From Echinostoma caproni (Eukaryota > Platyhelminthes > Trematoda > Plagiorchiida > Echinostomatidae), in assembly GCA_900618425.1 (NCBI GenBank), contig UZAN01040636.1, positions 40,647-58,239 on the forward strand: a stretch of 17,593 nucleotides of DNA, read 5' to 3'. Of this stretch, positions 1 through 10,454 are shown piece after piece. The notes below the pieces were generated by a model. It saw only the letters and a program-made list of their open reading frames with translations. It had not been told where the DNA came from and did not search any database. The translations under genes were made by a program, and so were the position numbers. Positions within the stretch are counted from its first letter, which is position 1; every line of letters starts with the position of its first letter.

Positions 1-411
1 ACCAACTCCCTCCAGTCAATTCTAAATAAAACGAAGTCTCTAATATGTGTACAATATGCTGAATGAACAATCGAAATGGCGTGCCTCAGATTAATAATTT
101 TAATTATACAAATGCGACAACATCAAATGATGACATTCACAATACCGTCATCAAAAGCAGGGCCATGAATATGGAAGGAAGGCGGTATTTTAGAAATAAG
201 GATCACTAGTCACAGTAACTCGGTACGAAAAGGCGGGCATTGGTGAATGCATAGATTGACCCAGCCAAGGTGCAAACAGAACAAAGGGGGGATAATAAAC
301 GAAAGTGGATTGATAAGAGCGTACAGTCAGCATAAAATAAATTTCTCTGTGTACAAGGTATATAGAACGTAAAATACAAAACGAGGAAGAACTGAACAGC
401 TTTTTCTGCCG

Positions 412-531
412 GACTGGGTCTCGTAGGCAGGGCGACTCAGCCGAACCAATTAAGGATCGAACCTGAGATTTCATAGGTTGAACGCAAGCATAACACCATT
501 TTCGCCACCGGGAAACTGATCTAACCGTCAT
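412..531 (-). repeat. Possible tRNA-derived SINE head
   Basis: Read on the minus strand, this stretch has a B-box-like motif (GGTTCGATCCT, plus-strand 453-463) that matches the Pol III B-box consensus at 10 of 11 positions. About 60 bases upstream of it is a weaker A-box-like motif (TAGATCAGTTTC, plus-strand 512-523). Both lie in the order expected for a tRNA-derived SINE transcribed leftwards. The downstream sequence to about 190 stays open in one frame, but its translation is rich in S, F, Y and C and does not look like a protein. No A-rich or T-rich tail and no target-site duplication were found. The A box is poor, so this could be chance. No second copy is evident in the window. Confidence 0.2.
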
Positions 532-610
532 TTTATATTTTCCTTATACTCGATGTAGCACAACCGAGGTTTACGCGGCTATTTTGAGCATCAAACTGTG
601 CTCATTTCAG

Positions 611-792
611 CGTTGGATTTCAGGATTGTGAACCGGTTTGATGGCCAAGGATATATGGAACAGAATGACATGAAGATAGTATATGGTCTGGTTATAGAAA
701 ATCAGTCTTCAGAAACACGTGAGATAGAGAGATTGCTAAAAAAATTCGATGAAAATCCAGAAAGCATGACGTTTAAAATGTGTACAGTATAA
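611..792 (+). CDS. Candidate terminal exon of an unrecognised protein
   Basis: An AG acceptor at 609-610 follows a short pyrimidine-containing stretch (ctcatttcag). From there an open frame of about 60 residues runs to a TAA at 790-792. Unlike the other short open frames in the window it has a protein-like make-up: D, E, K, I and L dominate, and a charged, probably helical segment (ETREIERLLKKFDENPES) sits near the C-terminus. I recognise no domain or family. It has no ATG at its beginning that would suggest a stand-alone gene, so a 3' terminal exon is the simplest reading. The nearest plus-strand AATAAA downstream is at 1225-1230, which would give a 3' UTR of roughly 430 bases. The upstream polypyrimidine tract is weak. 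It could also be a fragment of a decayed mobile element. Confidence 0.27.
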
Positions 793-2080
793 GGTGGGCA
801 TTGAATGGTCGCAAACAGAGGGGAAAGAACGCGCAAAGGGTGGACAAACGATCGTCAGATGATTTCACCAAGTTAGAACCTAGTGTGATGCGTGTGACAT
901 GGTAAATTTCCCTAGTATTCTAAAAAGCCCGTTACAAGCGCGTTTCACTCACCTTTCTCCATAGTTCCCGCATTTAGTTTAGTTAGCATCCTGCGCGGAA
1001 AATGACCGGTTCTTAGGCCTCATTAACTTTGTTGTGTTTTTAACTGTATTTCTGATGAAGCATTTCCTTATGTTTTTGTTACCTCTATTGATAAAAAGGC
1101 CTTTTCAGAGAGGCTTAACATTGTGTACTGACCGTGTGTTGCCTGATGTTGGCAACCACCACTGACTCAGTGGTACTGGGACAACCAACAGGGGTGGTTG
1201 AGCTAAAAGGGTTGACAGAGGCGAAATAAAAAGTGGAAGCAATTCCCGTAATGTGCCGAACAGAACAAAAACTACGCAGTCGGATGACAGAACATATTCC
1301 AAGTTGGGTTCAGAGTCGGATGGCTCAACTGAGGTCAAGTTAGCCGCGTAGAGACGTCAGAACTACAAGAGAACATCGGCTATAACTTTGTATTTTTCAA
1401 TGACGCAATTCCACTTCGACTAAAGCGCGGTATTCCAGATTATCTAAACGGCATGAACCGCAAGGTTGCACAAGCTTACTGAATTGAATAGTATTACCAG
1501 TGAAAGCCCACTTTATCAACGGAAATAACTTTGTTAGCCTTTCCTTACCACAGTGACAGGGGGGGGGCTTCCACTCCACTTTCATGCTTTTATTTCTTGC
1601 CGTGTGACATCTAATATTTTTGAGTTGCCAAAAACAAAAGGGTCGCTTTCTCAAGGGTACAAAACAGAATGAAATGCAGTGAAATTGTTACAGACATAGT
1701 AAAATTGGAAATCGTGAACGGATTCTCATTGTGGAATTTGTGGATCGACTGGGTCAGGCTCCTGTGAATGGGTCTTTCATTGATCACACTGCTTATTCGA
1801 TTTCGATTATTCGGTCAACCACACCTGTATTCTGGGTGATCTATTTAGATTTGGGACCAGCGTTGTGTGATTGATGTTGCTATTGTGGAGAAATCACTTT
1901 TATATTAGACGGAAAAATTCGTATGTATTTGCCACATTAGTTGGAATTTCTTATGGAAGAACAAGTTTTAGTGTCAGATCGATTGAATTCTCTCTGGAAG
2001 CATCTACCGAACCACAGCAGGTTTCGTGTTTATTGCTCTGGTCAAATTTATTCGTTCTATGCACACAGAAATAGGATATG
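793..2080. other. Stretch without an identifiable gene
   Basis: Short open frames on the minus strand (1105-1338 and 1397-1654) are uninterrupted. One translates to a strongly hydrophobic, proline-rich segment and the other spans a run of nine G at 1559-1567. Neither has recognisable domains or convincing paired splice sites. A short perfect palindrome (ACCACTGA, one base, TCAGTGGT) lies at 1158-1174. An AATAAA occurs on the plus strand at 1225-1230. The region may contain an old repeat, but there is no second copy here to prove it. Confidence 0.4.
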
Positions 2081-2081
2081 G

Positions 2082-2140
2082 GTACTTGTGTGCGTGTATG
2101 TGTGTGTGTATGTGTGTGCGTGTGTATGCGGTGGGGGGGG
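2082..2140. repeat. (TG)n microsatellite with G tract
   Basis: This is an imperfect TG/CA dinucleotide tract, interrupted by TA and CG steps (tgtgcgtgtatgtgtgtgtg...). It ends in a run of eight G at 2133-2140. Alternating purine-pyrimidine tracts of this kind are common in animal genomes and mutate by slippage. The open frames crossing it (1871-2153) are a by-product of the repeat and are not taken as coding. Confidence 0.85.
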
Positions 2141-3250
2141 AGATGAAATCTAGTTGCAGGAGATTTGAGCGTTTCGGCCGGAAAAAAGATAAGGAAAGAT
2201 AATATATATTCGGACTCTAATCAATGATAAAGGGATCCCTGAATCTGAAGGAAAGAGAAGAGAAAGCATACGCAAACCTATTCTGTACCAGTACTGCTCT
2301 CTACAGAAATATCATAAAGTACGCATCCTTGGAACCCAAATAGTATGAAAGTCTTCAACAATAAGCATATTGATCAAAATTTTGGCGAAATTGCTTCTTA
2401 GTCAATTTAGAATAATTACCACATGATAGCCCAAGTGATCATCGTAAGCGATTAATTTTGCAAACATACACTAGTCTCAAGTCTCCGATTTGTTAGTTTT
2501 TCTAAGTTGATGTAATTGTTATGGACTTCAACTTTGGTCTGCACTGAGCAAATATCATTCTATCTACAGTTATTCTGGTAAAACCAAACTGTCATTTTCA
2601 CCACTTTGGAAATCGATCGTTTCCTTCGTAGTCCCACATTGCTAGCTAGCTGCAATCGATCCGTGCACTCGATATGGTCAGAATTGTTGGACCTTAGTGC
2701 AGCCGTTGTGCATCATGATCTTTGTGACCGATTAAACTCATCACATGATGCCAAAACATGATTCATGAATTGGAAACGCATCGCTCAAATTTCTCGCCAT
2801 AAGCAACTCATTTGACCTTGGTCGACGTTGTGATTCATTTGATAAGACGCTCATTGTTTAAATCTTTTGTGCACTATCATTTTTGCTTGATGAAAGCGTT
2901 GTTTCCAACCGCATTTGTCATCGAATACGGAAGCCATATCAGTAACTTCGAATCAAGTGATAGCCTTATGCAGCTGAACGAGTGAATACCCAGAAACACA
3001 ATAACCAAAATGCATCAAACAATGAAGAATAAAATACATTTTCACCAGAAAGGGCAACAACAACAGAAAATCAATTCCAACAATATAGTGATAACGATCA
3101 GTTTAGCTTAACATTATGCGCAGATCATAGGTGATTATTTCCGGGTTCGTAAGAAATTTAGTTCCACCACAAAACATTTAAAAACAAAGTACATGCAGCT
3201 ATGTTGAATACAACAGTGTAATGTAGGAATGTAAGTTTAAGAGTAGACAT
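2141..3250. other. Stretch without an identifiable gene
   Basis: No open frame above about 60 codons, no tRNA-like motif and no repeat shared with the rest of the window was seen. The sequence is AT-rich with many stops in all frames. The self-complementary GCTAGCTAGC lies at 2641-2650. It is consistent with intron or intergenic DNA. Confidence 0.5.
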
Positions 3251-3254
3251 GGAT

Positions 3255-3593
3255 CTCAAATCACAAAACACGGATCACAATTGCATAAGAAACACGAAAT
3301 CGTACGGGTAGTCTTACGCCGGAATCGCCCACGACAGTGGTATGGGGAGAAGGCCACAGAAGTAGCTGTTATTTGATCAAGATAAATCCCTGAGATTAAA
3401 TGATAAGTGGAAAGAAACGCCGTTGGTTAAATGGGTCCTCACCAATTGCCTATTTGTATTCTCTTCGTAACACAGCTTCTGTTTTAATCACACGGCTTCT
3501 GATTGGTAGATACTATCGGCCGCTGGTTCGTTATCCGGAACGTGCGACGAATCACCGCTTGGCTAGTGTTATTTACCAGGCTTAGATCACCAC
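3255..3593 (-). mobile_element. LTR-like dispersed repeat, copy A (truncated inside)
   Basis: This is one of four diverged copies of the same repeat in the window, all in the same orientation. Diagnostic shared blocks, read on the plus strand, are CGGAAT...CCCAC near 3320-3332, CACAGAAGTAGC near 3354-3365, CACACGGCTTCTGATTGG near 3489-3506 and the right end TTAGATCACCA at 3583-3593. Compared with the copy at 11560-11969 it lacks roughly 85 bases between the CATCCGGGA block and the final AGGCT...GATCACCA block. The minus strand is taken as sense because two sister copies carry AATAAA on that strand. In this copy the signal is mutated. The short frames inside (3400-3585 and 3484-3717) are translations of the repeat and are not taken as genes. 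The left edge is uncertain by about 20 bases. Confidence 0.6.
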
Positions 3594-4610
3594 ACAAAAG
3601 GTGGCTGAGAAAAGAGACTTTCACTAAGGCCAGCGAATAAGAATGAGAACAGACAGCTAAAACTATCTGGGGGAATGTTTTATGAACATTATAGCGAAGT
3701 GGTACGACATCCTGCACCAGGTGGTCTGGAGAATTATGACAACTTAAGGGATAAAGAAGATTTCATGGTCCTTTAGACCAAGGAAGACAACAGAAACACA
3801 GAAACTGTGTGGCGGGATGCAGGCCACTAACACAACCTTGTGAGATGAATGTGGATAAAATTTGACGCAAACGTAAGCCTACTGACCTTCAGGAACATGT
3901 TTGTAACGTATCCAGGCCAGGCAGGGTTGTGGTTAATGAGAACACTAAGATCTTCGACAATTGTTTATCTATTAATCTGGTCATTTAAAATGAATACGAG
4001 GATACGGGTATTTGGAAGTTCATCTCATTTAGCACTTTTCCAAAGTGGGGGAATAGTACCATTACACTTTTGTAGGTTTATTCTAAAGTCCCGCTATACT
4101 AACTTACGGAATGATCCATGATGGGCTGGTGTATGTTAAATTAAAGATTACATCATCCTCATAAGTAATTATGACCTATGAATTTCTCAAAAACAGATGA
4201 AATATTAGTAATGGTAATGATGCTGAGGTATACGGAAATTAATTTGTTTACGAAGAGAAAACCTCCTACTTACAGGATGCTTCCTCTGATTGCCAGACTG
4301 TTCTCAACACATCCTTATTCTTTTATTCTTTCTTGATTCTTCGAAGGAGGTAGTAGCTTCACACTGGCCCAGCTTTCTATTTTTCACAGACATTCTGGTG
4401 TATTTGATTCAACCGAGCATTACTGTAGCCACACTATTGTTACCTTGATCATTAAGCCTAACGCTCATGAAACGGGAGGAGAAAACCAATAAAGATAATC
4501 GTGTGGTGAAATGATCCTATGATGTTATTATCACCGTGACCGAACTTGGAGGTTCCAGTCAACGGGTGAGGTTTATCGTTGTTTTATCTGATACCTGACA
4601 TTGGAGGGGG
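3594..4610. other. Stretch without an identifiable gene
   Basis: It contains one 90-codon open frame (3849-4121) whose translation is rich in aromatic and basic residues and shows no domain, so it is not accepted as coding. No further copy of the dispersed repeat, tRNA-like sequence or strong palindrome was seen. Confidence 0.45.
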
Positions 4611-4616
4611 AACAGA

Positions 4617-4815
4617 TTGAGAACGAAATATCGTTGTCAAGAAATGTGGGTAGACAAGCCCCAAACCGATCCAAATGACCTTTTGGTCATTCTAAAGGAC
4701 ATGAATATTCCGGTTTTTATAGTGCTGCAAAAGACTTTTGTCCAGAGGTTGAACACTGGATCAAAAGGGGAAGAGATGATCGGAACTGCAAACCAAACTG
4801 TGCACCTTTCAAATG
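4617..4815 (+). other. Protein-like open segment, function unknown
   Basis: The first two thirds of the open frame 4617-4940 has balanced composition and includes segments such as PQTDPNDLLVILKDMNIPVF. After about 4820 the frame runs into a trinucleotide repeat and becomes cysteine- and tyrosine-rich, which is not credible as protein. There is no in-frame ATG at the 5' end and no clear splice acceptor or donor pair. It could be a fragment of a degenerate coding sequence, possibly of a transposable element, or simply a lucky open frame. Confidence 0.15.
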
Positions 4816-4826
4816 ATACACCTTTT

Positions 4827-4863
4827 TATTGTTGTTGTTGTTATTATTATTGCCGCTGTTGCC
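4827..4863. repeat. TTG/TTA trinucleotide microsatellite
   Basis: There are four consecutive TTG units followed by several TTA units, then degenerate GCC and GCTGTT steps. It is a simple-sequence tract with no sign of a coding role: the translation on the plus strand is runs of C and Y. Confidence 0.85.
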
Positions 4864-4940
4864 TACGCTGCAGATCATCTTCCGTGAGCCATAGAAATCA
4901 CGGAGTCATAACATATGTTTATCAGTATGAGGAAAAATAA

Positions 4941-5330
4941 AACGGCCGTGGTCACACCGTTACATTCGGATACAGAGTGATCAAAATTCTTTCCGACGCG
5001 CAAAGTTTGGAAATCTGATCCCATGAGTTGTTGCCGGACAAGATGTTGTAACGTAACAGATTTCGGTACAGAGGAGAATGAGTTTGGGTAACAGATGGCA
5101 TTGCCTCCTGTGTCGCGTGTGTTACGCTTCGCGGCTGATCATTATCTACCTCGGTTATGATCTGTACAATGTGCAAATACATCCCCGGGTAAGCTAGCAA
5201 ACAGAGAGATGGGAGCTGGGGTTGGGCAGGCGAACTAAAAGGATACATGAAAAGAAAAACAACCGGTTGCTCTGCCAGCCGGTCTGCTCGTGTGTACGGG
5301 TGAAATGTTGGGCATACGATCACACGTGTT
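4941..5330. other. Longest minus-strand open frame in this part, not recognised
   Basis: The minus-strand frame 4952-5323 is open for 123 codons. Its central part includes hydrophilic, plausible-looking stretches (for example EVDNDQPRSVTHATQEAMPS), and the DNA looks somewhat richer in CpG than its surroundings. No domain, signal peptide or transmembrane organisation is recognisable and no matched splice sites stand out. It might be a relic of an old mobile-element coding region. It is listed so the stretch is not left blank, not as a gene call. Confidence 0.15.
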
Positions 5331-8300
5331 AGTTATCATTGCATCCACGTTTCTCCGGTAGGTCTAGTTGCCACACTGGCTACTACTCCAAACGATGAGT
5401 CCGAAATTGGGTACTTAGGTTCTAGACTTATTCGCTTACAGCTTATTAATATCAGCAATCTAAGGCATTTTGGTCAGGATGTGAAGAGCAAATTCAGGTG
5501 AAATAACCGTAACAGGTGGTCTTACTCTGTCTTTGTGTGCACCTCTGGCATAAGTTCACAATCAACCAAATGAACTGTTGAGAATACCCCCTTATCCTGA
5601 TGCGACAACTGACTGGTTATCGCAGACCATCCATTAGTGTGCAATGGCATAAAGTCAACTATATGGATACGAGTAATTACAAATAAAGTGTGGTTCAATG
5701 AGAATTTATCATTTTTAATGAAGGGTGATCCCGGGATCAATAGTGATATGCAAACTGATTGACTGAAATTTACTAATAAACTATACCTTTATAACTTCCT
5801 TGTGGCGGTTCTAATGCCCAAGATATTTGGACTTGGAATTGTCGATTTGCTTGCACCATTTGGCCAGGTTTTGAAGGTTTCCGGTCGAGTCTGACCGCGG
5901 AAGCCAGTACTGTAATTAGGGGTGTTTGATACCAACAACAAGCTGACAAAGATGCGTGGTGCTACATCATGTGTTTCGACAAACAGCGAGGTGGCGTGCG
6001 CGATGTGCTTGCGCTATTCTTTTGAGGTTCCATGTTCCATCATCACTTTGGTCTATGGATCAGCGCAGCGAATGAAACCGAATCAGACAATAGCATGTTT
6101 AGTTGTTAGTTTCTCAACTGGTCCTTGGTATATGTAGATAAATCAAATAATCTTTCCATATATCAGAGCTTTCTTATACTCCCTGTGCTTTTTGAGGCAT
6201 ACCATCGATCGTTCATTCAATTCAAGCATCCTTTTACCTGGGGTGGGTGAGCAGGTGGGAGAAGTACCCGTTGAACAATCCATCCATTAAAGAACTTCTG
6301 CTCACATAAAATGACCAATTCCCGTTCATCAATTATGTGAGATAAGGACAAGCTATGCATCATGTTGTGAGGAGGATGCATTTGTCTACGTTATACCCTG
6401 GACTAAGAGCTACTCATTGAATCCAACCGGAAGGTGGAGCATCGACAAGTGGGATAATTGGAAAATTATGATACTTTTTATAAGTAAAATGTTTCGTTTC
6501 CAGCAAACCACTCCAACAATAATTCTGACTAGTTCAACTGCTTAGCGTACACTCCGACATTGTCCATAATTCGTCCCTGTTTTCATCCAACGTTTGTTCA
6601 TTAATATCGCTCTGCTGCCCTTGCCTCATTCGCGTGATTTATTCTGCAGCATCATTATCATGTGAATGAGAAACTTCTTACAGAGGTGTTCCTGCTGAGT
6701 ATTGGATCTGTGACTGATGCTATTGAATCCAAATCCTTTATCTCTGCACCAGCTAGTCTAAAAGACATTTTTTGCAAATTTTAGGTGTTATCACACACCG
6801 TGCCTCTGCATCGGATTCTCCAATGATTGCATTTCCACCAAACCAGCTTGACCAGATAATGAATCCCCCACCCCAAAAATGAAAGTGACACAAACCGTAA
6901 ACACACGGCAATCGATAATCCCGATCGTGGTCAGCAGTCTCCATTTACTGTTGCATTGTTGATTTGTGTATTTAGCGCAGGAGAGTGCGGTTGCGAATAG
7001 CTAAAAATGTTATTCAACCCATCTTGGAGAAAATCAAAGCAGTCACTGTTTGCATACGAGAACTCAANGAACTCAACTGCTACATCATATGTATATTTGC
7101 ATTCAATGATAATTGTGGGGAACGGGCCTATTGTCACAGAAGGAGAGGGATGAAGGCAGAATAAACTAATGGAAACGATAGTTAAAACGATCCTTTACAA
7201 GAAGTTTGAAGTATTCTGCAAGAACAATTGTTTATAAGAAGGTTCAATACACCAGAGTGATGATCGCAGTCAGAATGTAGACAAATGAGTGATCCGTTGA
7301 GTCAAGCGAGCAAAAGGCGTCAAAGGAACAGGACCAGGGACTTTGCCTAATAAAGATGCGACCGTGTACATTCGTGCAATAGTGCTCAATTACTTCAATA
7401 TGTTAATCAAAGCGGTTAAAGCTGTATGCGGAAATAAACATCAATATCTAAACACCGTTGTCATGACAATGATATTCTTTAAAATAGGTGTATAATGAAA
7501 GTGATGCCTTCCGTTGGTAACATCAGCAAGGATTAGTGTGATCCAATGATCATTTTAAATTGTCTGGCTGTGATCGTTGCACCGATTCGACGAGTTTCGA
7601 TTGGTTACCAGATATTTAGGACGATTATTTATTCGACTGTTTTATGCACAAGTGTTAAATTTGATTAGACGTGTTTGTTATATTTCGTGGTTATCTTCAT
7701 CCAGGGTAAACTAGATTTTAGCTAGTTTGCACAACGTGAATTAATTTAATCTTGAACAGACGACAATAAAATTAGTAATAAAATCTTAAATAACACAATC
7801 ATTCCTAAGGCTGATTTCACAGTTTATCATCGAGTCACGTTGTTCAAATGTTTCTTGGTCGAAACATGCTAGATACATATAAATTAGGGTTTCAAGACTG
7901 TCTTTCTACGCATTCAGACTTGAAAAGCTCTCTGTTCCCCTGAATCCAGAAATAATAGATTTGTGACAGTTTGCAATCCTCCACACTGGTTTTACGGTTA
8001 ACTAGTATTCACATTTACAGATTCATTAAACTTCTTTCCCCTTGAAGTGGCATTCCCGAAACGGTCCCGGTTGAATTCATTGTGCACTAGCGTTTTAATG
8101 CATCTAGTCGATTTATCACCCATGAATACTGAATAATACAAACCACTGTCTGAATACCTATCCTAATAAATGTGTCTCATCCCCATAATCGTTCGAAATT
8201 TAAGCTTCTCCCGCCACGTACTACTAATTACCGGAATAGCGTAATCCATCATCTTGCCCGTAAACTTAGTCAATCCTTATGGACTAGATAAATCACCTAC

Positions 8301-8900
8301 CGTGTTAGTTTTTTATTTTAGGGTTTGTAATTTTTCCACTTATTACTCGCTTTATGCCTATATGTCTCCACAATGCATCATTGAAAACACTGAAATTACA
8401 CCCTATTGTACGTCTAAAGTGCATGGCCGGTAGTGGTCAAGAAATGAAGGTCACCGACTTATCACCCCGGAGGATCTGTATTCCAATCGCAAAACGGTGT
8501 CTGGCTTTCCCCACTTTCTGTGTTGTATGACTGTTCCCCGATTTTCTGCTTCCCAATTCCTGAAAATGGTATCCTCTTATGTTTATTAGATGGAAGTAAA
8601 ATAATAGACTTAATTTGACTGGAAGAACATGAAATATTGATATCTGGGCGCTTCATCTTGTTGGAATCACGTGGCCTTTGTTTGTTAAGTACTGTTTCCA
8701 CATACTTCTCCGAGTACATTTCGGTATTGCGCGGCAGAATTCAACAGCAATACCTTGTTGATTTCTCGACAAATGCTTCCGTTTTCTGACTGCTTACGAA
8801 AGAAAACCCATTTATCTGTCTAGCAGTAACCAACGGATGGATGATCATAAAAGGGATCATGAGTCTCTGAAGTAATTGTAGTAGTGGTAATAATAGCAAT
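5331..8900. other. Long stretch without an identifiable gene
   Basis: This AT-rich DNA has stop codons in all frames and only short frames (at most 85 codons) of non-protein-like composition. One ambiguous base is present near 7068 (aactcaanga). No tRNA motif, no copy of the dispersed repeat and no strong palindrome was noticed. It reads like a large intron or intergenic spacer. Confidence 0.55.
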
Positions 8901-8912
8901 ACGCACTAAACT

Positions 8913-8954
8913 CGGAATACGAACCACGTACTACGGAATACGAATCGAGTGTTA
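8913..8954. repeat. Two tandem 21-base units at a repeat edge
   Basis: The 11-mer CGGAATACGAA occurs at 8913-8923 and again at 8934-8944, a spacing of 21 bases. The second unit runs into the left end of repeat copy B at 8950. The same CGGAATAC core appears in a palindrome at 11348-11368, about 200 bases left of copy D. This may be flank that travels with the repeat family, or a local duplication. Confidence 0.5.
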
Positions 8955-9338
8955 GCAACCACGGACTGGGTCACGTAGGCACTGGACCACACTGTCACTG
9001 GCACGTAATATCCCAATTAACTGAGACGCGAAAAAAGGTCACAGGAGTAGTGGTTCATTTATTGGAAGAAATAATGGGGATTAAATAATATGTACAAATT
9101 AAGTTCATTGGTTATCCGGGCTTCTACCAATCGCGTTCCAGTATTACTAGAATCTTTCTGCTTCTGTCTGGGCCGCACGGTCTCTGATTAGCTGGTACGA
9201 TCTACCTATGGCATTTGGTCAGCAGTGACACGTACGCGCGTTGTTAACATCATCCGTGAAGTTCGATTGATCGCAGTTGACCAAAAACTGTAACGCGTCG
9301 TTCCAGGGTATGCGTCGTCTCGCAGGCTGGGATCACCA
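8950..9338 (-). mobile_element. LTR-like dispersed repeat, copy B (full-length form)
   Basis: On the plus strand the copy begins TGTTAGCAACCACGG and ends GCTGGGATCACCA, so its outer ends read TG...CA on either strand, as in long terminal repeats. It shares with copy D the blocks TTATTGGAAGAAAT (9060-9073), TTGGTTATCC (9107-9116), GCTTCTGTCTGGGCC (9160-9174) and AACTGTAACG (9286-9295). On the minus strand an AATAAA lies at plus-strand 9058-9063, about 110 bases before the minus-strand end. This would fit a polyadenylation signal in an R-U5-like arrangement. The length is about 390 bases. The family is unnamed here. A Ty3/Gypsy-type LTR is my preferred reading, and a non-LTR or other repeat is possible. 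Confidence 0.6.
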
Positions 9339-9475
9339 TAGTTTCCACCATCGTTTTTCTTTGCCCTTGTGAGAGAAAGTGATTTCTCGACAGCCAAATG
9401 TCTCTTGAGGTTCGGATAAATCTTCTTTAACAAGATACTTGACTGAATCTCATCGGTTACACGTGCCTGATGTAA
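9339..9475 (-). pseudogene. Possible remnant of element interior next to copy B
   Basis: Reading the minus strand into copy B, the frame is open from about 9490 and stays open through the repeat border. Its composition is protein-like and basic (LLKKIYPNLKRHLAVEKS, then LTRAKKNDGGN). A small purine-rich patch (GGTGGAAACTA) lies directly before the repeat's TGGTGATCC end, where a polypurine tract would sit in front of a 3' LTR. An in-frame TGA lies just upstream, so any coding capacity is broken. The other copies have unrelated sequence in this position. The protein family cannot be named. Confidence 0.25.
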
Positions 9476-9959
9476 GAGAGCAGCCGCCTGTCAGACAGTT
9501 TACCAGGCCCTAAACAACAATAAACTGCATCAGAATCGACCAACGCCAATTTAAAGCCTCCCATCTCTGATTCAAATATGAACTTAAATGTAATTGACCA
9601 GGTTTGATTGGGGACCTATAACGATACATTAACAGAATGTGAAATCGTCCGCAGACACCAGAAGCTGAGTATTGAATGAACGTACGCAAACATAGGACAC
9701 TTGCTCATTTCGTTTATAAATTTCCCGCTCGCAAACGTTAAAAGAACTGCTGTGCTTAATGATTTATTTCTCTATTCATGTTGTGATACTCATCTCCCTT
9801 CGCAATTATCGGTTTTTCCCCGGTCTAACAGCAAAAACGTCCATACGAAGTCGATTCATCAGAATTATCAAACCCTTCCACACATACAATTAATATAACT
9901 CATTTGTCATTTCCCGCTTTAACTTGACTTGACTTTGTGTGGTAATAAAACTAAACACT

Positions 9960-10288
9960 ATTGGCAAACTACAAACCGCAATCGCAGATGAAACACACAA
10001 TCGTTCGAGTAGTCGTACACCGGAATTTCCCACCACGTGATACATGAAAACCACAAAAGTAGCAGTTAATTTCATGAAGGAACTCAACGGGTTTAAATAA
10101 TATGCAAATACAAATATCACTAGGGAAACGAGCATCAACCGATTACCGTTCTTGCTCTTAGAGTCACACGACTTCTGTTTGAACTACATGCCCTCGGATT
10201 GGTCAATACTATTGGCATGTCTTACGCTGTCCAGAAACTGTAAGGCGTAACCTCTGAACTGGCGTTAACTCGGATGCTTGAACCACCA
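9960..10288 (-). mobile_element. LTR-like dispersed repeat, copy C (internal deletion)
   Basis: Shared plus-strand blocks are GTACACCGGAATTTCCCAC near 10015-10033, CCACAAAAGTAGCAGTTAATTT near 10051-10072, TTTAAATAATATG near 10091-10103, CACACGACTTCTG near 10166-10178 and CGGATTGGTC near 10195-10204. Just after GCTGTCCAGAAACTGTAAGGCG it joins material that in copy D lies about 75 bases further on. Its 5' portion is closer to copy A than to B or D. The AATAAA seen in B and D is mutated. The minus-strand frame 9890-10138 lies across it and is not taken as a gene. Confidence 0.55.
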
Positions 10289-10419
10289 AAAATTGACGCA
10301 ACCGAACTCAAACGAAGACCTTTCTTGCGATATTCTCACTTCTTAGTTATCCAGCTGAGTGAGGGTGACGGATTAAGTGAATTTATATTGTTTTTGCTGA
10401 ATGAACACCCACCCTCCTC

Positions 10420-10454
10420 CACAATAATATCACTCACTGTATGATATTATTGTG
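10420..10454. other. Perfect 13-base-pair hairpin
   Basis: CACAATAATATCA (10420-10432) is followed by nine bases and then its exact reverse complement TGATATTATTGTG (10442-10454). The stem is AT-rich. The T-rich sequence that follows is not a contiguous T run. It may be a cruciform, a transcript hairpin, or the remnant of a small inverted-repeat element. Confidence 0.8.

Noticed and set aside
190..531. 113-codon minus-strand open frame as a gene
   Set aside because: The translation is rich in S, F, Y, R and C with no domain, and it overlaps a possible SINE. An open frame alone is not sufficient.
1105..1338. Hydrophobic minus-strand frame as a small membrane protein
   Set aside because: No initiation or splice context and no family resemblance. 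The hydrophobicity is a by-product of local base composition.
1941..2153. Open frame across the TG tract
   Set aside because: The VCVYVC repeats are translated microsatellite.
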